From: UBA11704 sp964491805
Lineage (GTDB): Bacteria > Patescibacteriota > Minisyncoccia > Phycocordibacterales > UBA5272
Length of the DNA: 48,972 bases
NCBI GenBank assembly: GCA_964491805.1
Contig: CAZBGU010000005.1
Coordinates: forward strand, 1-48,972
Reading direction: 5' to 3'
The translations under genes were made by a program, and so were the position numbers. Under the pieces are notes generated by a model. It worked only from the letters and a program-made list of their open reading frames with translations, did not search any database and was not told where the DNA came from. The stretch's first letter is position 1, and each line of letters opens with the position of its first letter. This document shows positions 1 through 8,284 of the stretch, piece by piece.

Positions 1-214
1 CCCACCCCTGCTGGGGCGGGTACATCTGCGGTGCAAGGATTTGCTGCTGGTACTGTTGTTGAACAGAAGGCGTCCCTTGCGGCACATAACATCCGCGGAC
101 GCCATCCCAAAGCCGCGGAGGACCGGGGGCGTTAGGAGCAATGCACTGCCCGTAGGCTGTTGCTCCAAACGAAACCAGCAGTGCTGCCATGAGAATCTTG
201 AAAGCTTGGCTCAT
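1..214 (-). CDS. small secreted Pro/Gln-rich protein, 3' end cut by window edge
   Basis: The first 71 residues are visible. They begin with a signal peptide (positive/polar start, hydrophobic core at about residues 7-19, small residues before a likely cleavage site near 21-23). A short mature part follows with two cysteines (about 24 and 42) and a Gln/Pro-rich tail. The ATG at 214-212 is chosen because GGAG lies 7 nt upstream and a near-consensus promoter (-35 at 308-313, -10 at 286-291) precedes it. The codons are GC-rich (CTG, GTC, CCG), unlike the AT-rich genes nearby. It is an orphan of unknown function, probably exported, and resembles the other isolated GC-rich genes of the window in its signals. 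Confidence 0.7.
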   Translation of the reverse strand, partial: MSQAFKILMAALLVSFGATAYGQCIAPNAPGPPRLWDGVRGCYVPQGTPSVQQQYQQQILAPQMYPPQQGW

Positions 215-285
215 TGTTTCACTCCAGTGAAATGGTTGATTGAAAGGGCTTTGTCCACAACTACTTCTTGCGGATCTTGCTTGTA

Positions 286-313
286 AGTATACATGAAAAT
301 ACAGTTTTGTCAA
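286..313 (-). promoter_or_regulatory. sigma70-type promoter of the GC-rich secreted-protein gene
   Basis: On the minus strand TTGACA (313-308) and TATACT (291-286) are separated by 16 bp. The start codon lies about 72 nt downstream of the -10 box, so a real 5' leader with a GGAG site is present, unlike the leaderless genes around it. Confidence 0.65.
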
Positions 314-354
314 GCCCTTGACGGGTGTTTGGGTGCTTGTTGATTGGGGTGGTT

Positions 355-387
355 GGTTCGGGTGGCCGCGTAGCGGCCACCCGAACC
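355..387. repeat. perfect 15-bp palindrome with GTA triloop
   Basis: GGTTCGGGTGGCCGC, then GTA, then its exact reverse complement. It lies between the divergent promoters of the secreted-protein gene and pilB, so it is not downstream of any gene here. No T-run follows on either strand. The 215-534 gap otherwise holds only the two promoters; I see no gene in it. Confidence 0.85.
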
Positions 388-522
388 ATTCGTCCATTAT
401 CTGTAGCAAAGAGGTTTGTTGTCTGTTGCTTGTTCATATTTTTCTGTTCCCTGGTCCCTGCACTTTATTTACATCACACTCTACTGTGTACGACTCTCCT
501 TCGCTCAAGACTCACAAGCTTG

Positions 523-528
523 TATACT
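523..528 (+). promoter_or_regulatory. -10 box of pilB, predicted leaderless start
   Basis: TATACT preceded by TG, six bases before the ATG at 535. With transcription starting about 6-8 nt after a -10 box, the mRNA would begin at or next to the start codon. The same spacing recurs at many genes in the window. Confidence 0.6.
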
Positions 529-534
529 ATTTGT

Positions 535-2241
535 ATGGTTACACTTTTTGACGACACACAACAAAATGAGGAATTATCAGAACTTAGAAAAGAAGAGGAA
601 GAGAATTTAGTAAAAATTCTTTCTGATACATACAACCTTCCATATATCGATCTCCGTGGTATGGCTCCTGAACCAGACGCCATGCAGTATCTTCATGAAG
701 AAGAAGCTCGTGATGCCGGAGTGGTTCCTTTCAAAGTTGTAGGCAAAAAGCTTTATATTGCAACCATATCGCCTTCTAATCCGAAACTCGAGGGACTGCT
801 TAGACCGATCGAGGATAAGGGTTCTGAATTGCTTCTTTTCTTGTGCTCTCATGCATCCCTTGAACACGTCCTTGCACGATATAAAGAGTTTAGCCATGGA
901 ACCCAGGTAGAGAGCGGTATGTTCGAACTTACCGAGAAAAAAATGAATGAACTCATGAATCACTTCGAAACGCATGAGGAGCTTCGAGCTTTCTTTGATG
1001 AAATGCTTAGATCACAGATGCTCTATAAGACCACCCGCGTTCTTGAGCTCGTGCTTGCTGGTGCTCTTAAATTCAATGCGAGTGATATCCATATCGAACC
1101 AGAAGAAGATAAGGTACGTCTTCGTTATCGAATTAACGGCGTCCTTGAAGACATCACCTTTTTTGACTTTTCTCTACTAAAAAATATAACCAGTCGTTTG
1201 AAGCTTCTTTCTGGACTCAAACTTTCAACTCATGGAGGTGCGCAGGATGGACGCTTCAGCATCAACCTGGGTGAAGTGGAGATTGATATGCGTGTATCTG
1301 TTGTGCCAGGCAACTACGGTGAGAGTTTCGTTATGAGAATTCTCGACCCGAGAAACACCCTTAACGGTATTGATAAAATCGCGTTTCCTCAAGTGCTTCG
1401 CGATGCAATTACATACGCACTTGGAAAACCGAACGGCATCATCCTTACAACGGGACCTACTGGTTCTGGAAAAACCACAACACTCTATGCGTTCTTACAC
1501 CAAGTCTATAACCCTGGTGTAAAAATTATCACTATCGAAGACCCAATCGAGTATCACCTTGAAGGAATAACTCAGACGCAGGTTCATGATGAGAAAGGCT
1601 ACACGTTCGTGGCCGGGCTCCGTGCTGCACTACGTCAAGACCCTGACGTAATCATGGTTGGTGAAATTCGAGACGAAGATACAGCAAAGGTCGCAATCAA
1701 CGCAGCACTCACCGGTCACCTTGTTTTCTCAACACTTCACACGAACAACGCTGCTGGAACACTACCTCGCCTCATTGATCTTGGTGTGAATCCAAAAGTG
1801 ATTGCTGGAGCACTGTCAATATCACTTGCACAAAGACTTGTTCGTAAACTTTGTGAAGAATGCAAAAGCCCATACGAATCAAATGAAAAAGAGTCTCGTA
1901 TTATTACCAACATTCTAGGGGACATGAAAACAACAGGAAAGGAAGATTCCATGCACGGACATACACCTTCTTCAAGTTATACACTATACCACTCCCCTGG
2001 TTGTGAAGCTTGTAACGGGACAGGTTACAAAGGAAGGGTCGGGATTTTTGAGGCTGTTGTTGTCGATAAGGACATTGAAATGCTTCTTGTCACCAACCCA
2101 AGTGAACGAGAAATACGCACCGCAGCAAAAAATCAAAAGATTCCAAGCCTCCGTGAAGATGCTATAATAAAAATGTTAGAGGGAATTACTTCTTTTGACG
2201 AGATCGGACATACGGTTGATCTTTATGCGGCAGCTGATTAA
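535..2241 (+). CDS. pilB: PilB/GspE-type type IV pilus assembly ATPase
   Basis: This is a 568-aa secretion ATPase that powers pilus extension at the inner membrane. Visible parts: an N-terminal T2SSE-N-like region; Walker A GPTGSGKT at about residues 307-314; an Asp-box region with EDPIEYHLEG; Walker B with MVGEIRDEDT at about 375-384; the His box TGHLVFSTLHTN; and the C-terminal Zn-binding tetracysteine (LCEECK near 439-443, GCEACNGTGY near 489-498). An in-frame extension back to 325 runs through a GC palindrome and the TATACT box, so the ATG at 535 is preferred. No other pil gene is in the window. Confidence 0.95.
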   Translation: MVTLFDDTQQNEELSELRKEEEENLVKILSDTYNLPYIDLRGMAPEPDAMQYLHEEEARDAGVVPFKVVGKKLYIATISPSNPKLEGLLRPIEDKGSELLLFLCSHASLEHVLARYKEFSHGTQVESGMFELTEKKMNELMNHFETHEELRAFFDEMLRSQMLYKTTRVLELVLAGALKFNASDIHIEPEEDKVRLRYRINGVLEDITFFDFSLLKNITSRLKLLSGLKLSTHGGAQDGRFSINLGEVEIDMRVSVVPGNYGESFVMRILDPRNTLNGIDKIAFPQVLRDAITYALGKPNGIILTTGPTGSGKTTTLYAFLHQVYNPGVKIITIEDPIEYHLEGITQTQVHDEKGYTFVAGLRAALRQDPDVIMVGEIRDEDTAKVAINAALTGHLVFSTLHTNNAAGTLPRLIDLGVNPKVIAGALSISLAQRLVRKLCEECKSPYESNEKESRIITNILGDMKTTGKEDSMHGHTPSSSYTLYHSPGCEACNGTGYKGRVGIFEAVVVDKDIEMLLVTNPSEREIRTAAKNQKIPSLREDAIIKMLEGITSFDEIGHTVDLYAAAD

Positions 2242-2261
2242 GAACACAAGCAGCGTAAGAT

Positions 2262-2290
2262 GCAAAGCGCGGCCGTAGGCCGCGCTTTGC
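2262..2290. repeat. perfect 13-bp GC-rich palindrome with GTA triloop
   Basis: GCAAAGCGCGGCC, GTA, then its exact reverse complement, 21 bp after the pilB stop. It may end the pilB transcript, but the + strand continues AAAAAC rather than a U-tract. The middle, CCGTAGG, is the same as in the palindrome at 32364-32400. Confidence 0.8.
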
Positions 2291-2510
2291 AAAAACTTTC
2301 TTTAGTTTGTATCCTATTGCCCCATGTGTAAACCCATACACCTCTAAGCAACCCCTTGGTGAAGAACATTCCTTCGTGAGGATAGACACAGAGGCAACGA
2401 GTGCAACCAGATCGTCCTTCGAATTAGAAAGTGAGATAAATCCCGATTGTTTAGAGATGTATGGATTCTGACAAGCTGCACTCATTACCATTTTTCTGTA
2501 ATGTTGTTTC
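2262..2510 (-). other. minus-strand transcription unit with consensus promoter: small protein or RNA
   Basis: TTGACA (2539-2534), 16 bp, then TATAAT (2517-2512) form a near-perfect promoter pointing leftward into the pilB-ruvB gap. The first ATG is at 2491-2489 and a second at 2485-2483. The open frame continues through the 2262-2290 hairpin and into the antisense of the pilB 3' end (stop near 2186), giving 101 aa without recognisable motifs. There is no Shine-Dalgarno site. The product may therefore be an RNA ending at the hairpin or a small protein. I did not recognise SRP RNA, tmRNA, RNase P or 6S features. Confidence 0.45.
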
Positions 2511-2511
2511 C

Positions 2512-2539
2512 ATTATAGCATATAAAAAACTTTTGTCAA
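2512..2539 (-). promoter_or_regulatory. near-perfect sigma70 promoter
   Basis: Consensus -35 TTGACA at 2539-2534 and consensus -10 TATAAT at 2517-2512, with a 16-bp spacer. It reads away from ruvB. Confidence 0.7.
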
Positions 2540-2561
2540 ATCTTTACACAATACCAACTTT

Positions 2562-3554
2562 ATGACCAAGCAAACACCGCCTATCGAACTCGAAGAAACA
2601 AGACATCTTGATAGCACCTTAAGGCCTGATACTTTTTCTGATTATATTGGCCAAGAAGTCATAAAGAAGAACCTTCATATACTTCTTACTGCTGCAAAGG
2701 AACGAAATACTCCACCAGAACATATTCTCCTCTACGGTCCTCCAGGGCTTGGGAAAACAACCCTCGCCCACCTCATCGCAAAGGAGCTTGGGTCCAACCT
2801 CAAACTCTCAAGCGGACCAGCAATCATGAAAGTGGGAGACCTTGCGGCAATACTCACAAACCTTACTCCTGGAGATGTGCTCTTTATTGATGAAATTCAC
2901 CGACTTAATAAACTTATTGAAGAAGTGCTCTACCCTGCAATGGAGTCAGGTAAATTAGATATTGTGATTGGTAAAGGACCGTCTGCAAGAACTATCCAAC
3001 TGGATCTTCCACCATTTACCCTTATTGGAGCAACGACACGCATATCATTGCTTTCTTCTCCGCTTCGGTCCCGTTTTTCTGGTGGTGTTTATCGTCTACA
3101 ATATTATACAGAGCATGAAATTGCGACGATTGTTACTAACAGTGCAGCTATTCTTGGTACAAACTTACCTGAAGATGCCGCGCTAGAAATAGCAAAGAGA
3201 TCGCGCTTCACACCTCGTATTGCTAATTATTATCTTAAACGTGCTCGTGACTATGCCCAGGTTCATAAGGCAATCATCGACAAAGATATTGTTGACACCT
3301 CGCTTTCTCTTCTTGAGATAGATGAATTTGGTATTGGAACATCAGAAAGAATAATTCTTGAATGTCTTGTTAATGTGTTTAATGGTGGACCTGTTGGATT
3401 AAACACTCTTGCCGCGGCAACAGGAGAAGAGGAAGCCACAATAGCTGATGTTACCGAACCTTATCTACTTCAGATAGGAATGATCGAACGAACCGCACGC
3501 GGCAGAAAAGCCACAGAAAAGGCAATGACAAAATTCAAGAAAATTATTAACTAG
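2562..3554 (+). CDS. ruvB: Holliday junction branch-migration ATPase RuvB
   Basis: RuvB is the hexameric AAA+ motor that drives branch migration at Holliday junctions with RuvA. At 330 aa it has the usual length. Visible: the N-terminal RHLDSTLRPDTFSDYIGQ signature; Walker A GPPGLGKTT near residues 59-67; Walker B DVLFIDEIHRL near 105-115; sensor 1 and arginine-finger region (GATTR, SPLRSRF near 167-173); and a C-terminal winged helix ending in an RTARGRKAT-type motif. ruvC follows 61 bp downstream on the same strand. ruvA is not in the window. Confidence 0.96.
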   Translation: MTKQTPPIELEETRHLDSTLRPDTFSDYIGQEVIKKNLHILLTAAKERNTPPEHILLYGPPGLGKTTLAHLIAKELGSNLKLSSGPAIMKVGDLAAILTNLTPGDVLFIDEIHRLNKLIEEVLYPAMESGKLDIVIGKGPSARTIQLDLPPFTLIGATTRISLLSSPLRSRFSGGVYRLQYYTEHEIATIVTNSAAILGTNLPEDAALEIAKRSRFTPRIANYYLKRARDYAQVHKAIIDKDIVDTSLSLLEIDEFGIGTSERIILECLVNVFNGGPVGLNTLAAATGEEEATIADVTEPYLLQIGMIERTARGRKATEKAMTKFKKIIN

Positions 3555-3615
3555 TAAGAGTCGATTGTTTTTGGTGTTTTGGTGTACTAGTAGATATATC
3601 TTGTATACTATCTTC

Positions 3616-4125
3616 ATGTCCACTGTTCGCATTATAGGAATTGACCCTGGGTTCGACCGACTAGGTGTTTGTATTGTAGACAAAGAAGGAACAAAAGAAA
3701 CTCTCATTTTCTCTACCTGCATAACAACTTCGCGAAAAGATTCGTTTGAAAAAAGACTTCACACCATTGCTGATTCTTTAGAATCGGTGCTGCAAAAATA
3801 TTCTCCTCTGGAACTTGCAATAGAGACACTTTTTTTTACAAACAATCAAAAAACAATTATTACTGTTGCTGAGGTTCGTGGCATTTGTATTTACCTTGCA
3901 TATCGCTACGGCGCAGAACTTTTCGAATATTCACCTCCGCAAATTAAACTCGCTATCACAGGATACGGAAAAGCAACTAAGGAAGATATTGCAAGTATGG
4001 TTCCAAAAATATTAAAAAAGCCACTTCCAATACATACCCTCGACGACGAAATCGACGCAATAGCAATTGCCTTAACTCATAGCGCTAATAGAGGGAATCG
4101 CCTTATTTTACAAGGAAAATTATAG
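3616..4125 (+). CDS. ruvC: Holliday junction resolvase RuvC
   Basis: This endonuclease cuts Holliday junctions symmetrically. The 169-aa product shows the RNase H-like fold signature GIDPG with Asp10, then Glu70 in the AIETLFF strand, and DDEIDAIAIALTH with Asp144 and Asp147. These match the four acidic metal ligands of the family. The ATG at 3616 is preferred over an upstream in-frame start because TATACT (3604-3609) ends 6 nt before it, as at other genes here. It pairs functionally with ruvB just upstream. Confidence 0.93.
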   Translation: MSTVRIIGIDPGFDRLGVCIVDKEGTKETLIFSTCITTSRKDSFEKRLHTIADSLESVLQKYSPLELAIETLFFTNNQKTIITVAEVRGICIYLAYRYGAELFEYSPPQIKLAITGYGKATKEDIASMVPKILKKPLPIHTLDDEIDAIAIALTHSANRGNRLILQGKL

Positions 4126-4200
4126 TTGTTTATAATCCCACTTGCACATCTAGTTGTTAGATGGTATCTTTTGGAGTACATTTAATTATATTTGATTATT

Positions 4201-4383
4201 ATGCTTATCGAAGAAGAAGAAACAAAAGGAGGGGCAGACTTGAACCCAGACGCACTTGAAGCAGTCTTCGAAGAAGATGTGCTTGTAGATGAAGAGGTTA
4301 TTGTTTACACTTCAGACGATACTGATGAGGAGGCTGACGAAATTGATATAGCTTTTGCGGCAAACGACGAAGGGTACTGGTAG
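4201..4383 (+). CDS. 60-aa acidic protein of unknown function
   Basis: A very acidic small ORF (runs of Glu/Asp, few basic residues) ending in an aromatic tail, DEGYW. The ATG at 4201 is the first in frame. No Shine-Dalgarno site is obvious close by. It lies between ruvC and a strong bidirectional terminator at 4414-4450, which suggests that a transcript really ends after it. I do not recognise the family. Confidence 0.6.
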   Translation: MLIEEEETKGGADLNPDALEAVFEEDVLVDEEVIVYTSDDTDEEADEIDIAFAANDEGYW

Positions 4384-4413
4384 TACACGGTTGCTGATTG
4401 TCACCTCTATACA

Positions 4414-4450
4414 CAAACAAAAAACAGGTCTAAGACCTGTTTTTTGTTTG
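4414..4450. terminator. bidirectional Rho-independent terminator
   Basis: A perfect 18-bp inverted repeat (CAAACAAAAAACAGGTCT, A, and its complement) with an A-run on the left arm and a T-run on the right. It can terminate both the acidic-ORF transcript (+) and tyrS (-), whose 3' ends converge here. Confidence 0.9.
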
Positions 4451-4459
4451 CTGCTAATT

Positions 4460-5653
4460 TTAACTAACAACAATTTTTACAAATCGCTTCTTCCCTATCT
4501 TAAATGTTCCGTTGTATGCGATAACTTTTGGATCTTTTACTTCACCTTTTTCAACATCATTAACAGCTCCTTCTTGTACAAGTCTCCTCCAGTCTGTTTT
4601 TGATGTTACAATACCTTCTGCAACCAAAATATCAGCAAGCTCTTTTTCACCTGTTGAAACAATTTCTTGGACAACATCTGGGATACCACCTTTTTCAAAA
4701 GTTTCTATCCAAGAATTCTTAGCTAGAGTGGCATCTTTTTCGGTGTGATATAACGTTACAAGCTCAACAGCAAGACGCATTTTTATATCTTTAGGATTAA
4801 CCCCGTTCGTCAAATCTTTTTCGATATTCTGGATTTCCTCGAGTGAAACATCTGTGCAAAGCAAAAAATATTTAACAATAAGGTCATCACGAAGTGACAT
4901 AACTTTACCAAACATCATATTTGGATCGTCGACGATAGCGATTATATTCCCCCATGAACTAGACATTTTTCTTCCGTCTGTTCCTTCAAGCATTTGACAA
5001 GTAAATACTGATTGCTTTGGTTGTCCAAAGTATTCCTGCATCACCCTTCCTGCTTTTAAATTAAACAACTGATCAAAACCACCAAGCTCGACATCTGATT
5101 TAACAGCAACAGAATCATAGCCTTGCATGATTGGGTACAAGAATTCCCGAAGGGAAATTTCTACCCCGTTGTCATACCTGTCCTTGAAATTTCGACGAGC
5201 TAACATTTGTTGAACAGAAAAACATTCTGCTAGCCGCGTAACCTCCTCAAACGAAAGCTTAGAAAGCCAGTCTCCGTTATAAACGAATTCTGTTTTTGAA
5301 ATATCAAGAATTTTTGATATTTGACTTTTATAATCCCGAAGATTCTCATCAATTTGAGCACGTGTAAGCATTGGCCTCTTGTCTGTTTTATCAGACGCAT
5401 CACCTACTTGTGCAGTAAAATCTCCGACGATCAAAATAACTTGATGTCCAAGTTTTTGAAACTCACGAAGTTTTCGAAGAGGGATAGCTCTTCCGAGATG
5501 AATTTTTGGACCTGTCGGATCGATACCGAGTTTTATTCTGAGTTGTTTACCAGAAAGAAGAGCCTTTTCAAGTTCTTCTTTTACAAAGATATCCTCAACA
5601 CCACGAATCAGAAGTTCGTCAATTCTTTTTTTGTCAGTAATTATTTTATCCAT
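4460..5653 (-). CDS. tyrS: tyrosyl-tRNA synthetase
   Basis: This class I aminoacyl-tRNA synthetase charges tRNA-Tyr. In 397 aa it shows the Rossmann start LGIDPTGPKIHLGR (HIGH-class motif HLGR at 52-55), the Tyr-binding region with GDFTAQVGD, a KMSKS-class loop KMSSS at about residue 226-230, and a C-terminal S4-like RNA-binding domain with the GTFKIGKKRF ending. The ATG at 5653 is chosen over an upstream in-frame start at 5686 because it gives the usual N-terminus. It is transcribed alone, convergent with the acidic ORF and divergent from the PBP gene. Confidence 0.95.
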   Translation of the reverse strand: MDKIITDKKRIDELLIRGVEDIFVKEELEKALLSGKQLRIKLGIDPTGPKIHLGRAIPLRKLREFQKLGHQVILIVGDFTAQVGDASDKTDKRPMLTRAQIDENLRDYKSQISKILDISKTEFVYNGDWLSKLSFEEVTRLAECFSVQQMLARRNFKDRYDNGVEISLREFLYPIMQGYDSVAVKSDVELGGFDQLFNLKAGRVMQEYFGQPKQSVFTCQMLEGTDGRKMSSSWGNIIAIVDDPNMMFGKVMSLRDDLIVKYFLLCTDVSLEEIQNIEKDLTNGVNPKDIKMRLAVELVTLYHTEKDATLAKNSWIETFEKGGIPDVVQEIVSTGEKELADILVAEGIVTSKTDWRRLVQEGAVNDVEKGEVKDPKVIAYNGTFKIGKKRFVKIVVS

Positions 5654-5770
5654 ATATTCCAATACTATCATATTCTTTATACACAATATACAGTTGAACT
5701 TTTTATATTCACAAACTTATACCCTATAAAAAATTCAGAAAGTCATTCTATTATGTGATACTATAGACAG

Positions 5771-7954
5771 ATGTCTGAATATCATGTGATTAGAAAAAAG
5801 AGAACTAAGGCTAGAATTTTGAAAGAGTTATTTCTTGTTCTTGTTTCCCTTGGTGTTGTCGGTACCGCCCTCTTGGTTGTTTGGTTGTCATCAATACAGC
5901 TTCCTGATTTTAATAATTTTGAAAATAGAAACATTGCTAACTCAACAAAAATCTACGACCGAACCGGAAAGGTTGTACTTTATAATATTCACGACAACGT
6001 GAGACGTACTGCAATATCTATTAATGATATAAGTCCATACATTAAGCAAGCAACCATTTCTATTGAGGATGCACACTTCTACGAACACTTTGGTTTCAGG
6101 CCGACATCATTTATGCGTGCCATGCTTGCTAATGCTGTATCTCGAGGTTATTCGCAAGGTGGTTCAACGATTGATCAGCAGGTAATAAAAAACGCCCTCC
6201 TTACACGAGAAAAAACTATTTCTCGTAAAATTAAAGAGATTATTCTCTCTATTAAACTCGATAGAGAACTCCCAAAAGATACTATTCTCCAAATTTATCT
6301 TAACGAAAGTCCGTACGGAGGAACAATCTACGGAGTAGAAGAAGCTTCTCTTACTTACTTTGGTAAACATGCAAAAGATGTAACGCTCACAGAAGCGGCA
6401 TATCTCGCTGCCCTTCCTCAAGCTCCGACATACTACTCACCATATGGCAAGAATAGAGACGCTCTGGAAAAAAGAAAAAATCTTGTGCTACAAAGAATGT
6501 ACGAACTTGGAGCCATTACAAAAGATCAAAAAGATATTGCTCAAAAGGAATTTATAACATTCGAAAAGGATGTTTCTAACAGTGGGAAGGCTATGCATTT
6601 TGTTATGTACATTCGTGAATACCTTGAAGAAAAATATGGGGTTGATATGGTTCAAAATGGTGGACTAAAAGTCATAACAACAATTGACTACAACCTCCAG
6701 AAACAGTTTGAAGACATTGTAAAGGAAGGGGCTTTTGAAAATGCAAAAAAATTTAAGGCCGAGAATTCTGCTCTTGTTGCGATTGATCCAAAGACCGGAC
6801 AAATTCTTGGCATGGTTGGGTCGAGAGATTTTTTTGATAAAGATATTCCCGGCCAATTCAATATCGCAACAGCTGCTCGTCAACCAGGATCGTCTTTTAA
6901 GCCGATCGTTTATGCTGCTGCCTTCAAACTTGGGTACACACCAGAGACTGTTCTTTTTGATGTGCCAACACAATTCAGCACACTTTGTGATGCAGAAGGA
7001 ACACCGATTAGAAGCAGTATTGACTCTTCTGTTTGTTATATGCCTGAAAACTACGACGGATTATTTAGAGGACCTGTAACACTCCGTGAAGCGCTTGCTC
7101 AATCACTCAACATTCCGGCAGTAAAACTTCTCTATCTAACCGGCTTAGATAACGCCATATCTCTTGCTCGGGACATGGGACTCTCTACTATCAACGACCC
7201 TGACAGGTATGGCCTTTCTCTTGTTCTTGGGGGAGGAGAAGTTACACTCCTTGAAATCACGAATGCTTACGGTGTGTTTGCTAATAATGGTATCTATCAC
7301 AAACAGCAAGGTATCTTAGAAATAAGAGACAGAGATGATAGTATTCTTCAAAAATTCACTTTATCAGAAAAAGAAGTGCTTCCTGAGTCCGTAACCACTC
7401 TTATTTCAAGTGTTCTTACTGACAATGTTGCAAGAACACCTTCATACGGAGCAGCTTCAGCGCTGTATTTCAAAGACAGGCCCGTTGCTGTAAAAACAGG
7501 AACAACAAATGACTATAAAGATGTTTGGGTTATAGGATACACACCTTCTGTTGTTATTGGTATGTGGGCAGGTAATAATAACAATACCCCTATTGATAAA
7601 AGAACTGCTGGTTTTGTCCTAGCCCCTGTATGGAGAAAGGCAATGCTTGCTGCAACTGACGGTACTCAAGTTGAATATTTCCCTGACCCTCTTCCTAACA
7701 CCTCATCAAAGCCAATATTACGGGGTATATACTGTGGAAATAACGGCATTCATACTATCCTTGCTTCTGTTATCAAAAACAATCCTGATGGAGATTATCC
7801 AAGTTACCCAGCAAATGATTCTCAATATTATTTATGGGAAAATGCAATACAAAAATGGCTTATACCTCATCCTTTGGCATGTGTAACACAACAACAAGCT
7901 TCACCAAGTAATATTCCTGTACCTGTTGAAATAGCTACAACTACAGTGCAATAA
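5771..7954 (+). CDS. class A penicillin-binding protein (PBP1A-type)
   Basis: A bifunctional peptidoglycan synthase: it polymerises glycan strands and cross-links peptides outside the membrane. The 727-aa protein has a basic N-terminus, one TM helix (about 20-41), and a GT51 domain with catalytic Glu near 99 in EDAHFYEHFG and the GGSTIDQQ motif near 131-138. A transpeptidase domain follows with SxxK (SSFK near 374-377), SxN (SLN near 444) and KTG (KTGTTNDYKD near 575). A GATACT -10-like box lies 8 nt before the ATG. It stands alone between divergent tyrS and the convergent dnaN unit. Confidence 0.94.
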   Translation: MSEYHVIRKKRTKARILKELFLVLVSLGVVGTALLVVWLSSIQLPDFNNFENRNIANSTKIYDRTGKVVLYNIHDNVRRTAISINDISPYIKQATISIEDAHFYEHFGFRPTSFMRAMLANAVSRGYSQGGSTIDQQVIKNALLTREKTISRKIKEIILSIKLDRELPKDTILQIYLNESPYGGTIYGVEEASLTYFGKHAKDVTLTEAAYLAALPQAPTYYSPYGKNRDALEKRKNLVLQRMYELGAITKDQKDIAQKEFITFEKDVSNSGKAMHFVMYIREYLEEKYGVDMVQNGGLKVITTIDYNLQKQFEDIVKEGAFENAKKFKAENSALVAIDPKTGQILGMVGSRDFFDKDIPGQFNIATAARQPGSSFKPIVYAAAFKLGYTPETVLFDVPTQFSTLCDAEGTPIRSSIDSSVCYMPENYDGLFRGPVTLREALAQSLNIPAVKLLYLTGLDNAISLARDMGLSTINDPDRYGLSLVLGGGEVTLLEITNAYGVFANNGIYHKQQGILEIRDRDDSILQKFTLSEKEVLPESVTTLISSVLTDNVARTPSYGAASALYFKDRPVAVKTGTTNDYKDVWVIGYTPSVVIGMWAGNNNNTPIDKRTAGFVLAPVWRKAMLAATDGTQVEYFPDPLPNTSSKPILRGIYCGNNGIHTILASVIKNNPDGDYPSYPANDSQYYLWENAIQKWLIPHPLACVTQQQASPSNIPVPVEIATTTVQ

Positions 7955-7972
7955 TTAATTAAAAAATATAGA

Positions 7973-7991
7973 GTAATTTTTACAAAATTAC
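7973..7991. terminator. weak AT hairpin after the PBP gene
   Basis: GTAATTTT, TAC, AAAATTAC, 18 bp after the PBP stop. The stem is AT-only and no clean U-tract follows, so termination here is uncertain. Confidence 0.3.
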
Positions 7992-8035
7992 AGTATTTAT
8001 TCGTATTATTCTCTAAAAACTCATTAACATTAAAA

Positions 8036-8058
8036 TAGCTATATGTATTACATAGCTA
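8036..8058 (-). terminator. candidate terminator at the end of the dnaN unit
   Basis: TAGCTAT and ATAGCTA flank a 9-nt loop and overlap the stop codon of the 77-aa gene. On the minus strand the hairpin is followed by TTTTAATG. Confidence 0.35.
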
Positions 8059-8281
8059 ACGTATACCCCTTCTCTTGCAAAACTGCTTTAATATTTTTTT
8101 GTAGCAACATCATTCTTTTAACAGATGATGCTTGAATTGTTATTCTTTTATTATTAACAACTATTTCCTCTACTTGCAGCACAATACCCGTCCTTTCCTG
8201 TACTAATACAAGAACTTCTTCTTTTATATCGTGCACCTTTTTTATTTGGAAAAGATGTTTCGAAAATAATCCAGAGTCCAT
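8048..8281 (-). CDS. 77-aa dnaN-linked protein, possibly DUF721/DciA-like
   Basis: The ORF starts 3 nt after the dnaN stop and is surely co-transcribed with it. The short alpha/beta pattern (a helix around ERTG, strands VVNNKRITIQASS, then a basic helix KRMMLLQKNIKAVLQEKG) recalls the nucleic-acid-binding core of DUF721 proteins, which often sit near dnaA/dnaN/recF and include the helicase-loading protein DciA. This comparison is from pattern memory only. The length is below that of typical DciA. No recF is present in this cluster. Confidence 0.6.
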   Translation of the reverse strand: MDSGLFSKHLFQIKKVHDIKEEVLVLVQERTGIVLQVEEIVVNNKRITIQASSVKRMMLLQKNIKAVLQEKGYTLAM

Positions 8282-8284
8282 GTT

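Noticed and set aside
325..534. 70-residue N-terminal extension of pilB
   Set aside because: It reads through the GC palindrome and the TATACT box, has no homology-like content, and the ATG at 535 gives the normal protein.
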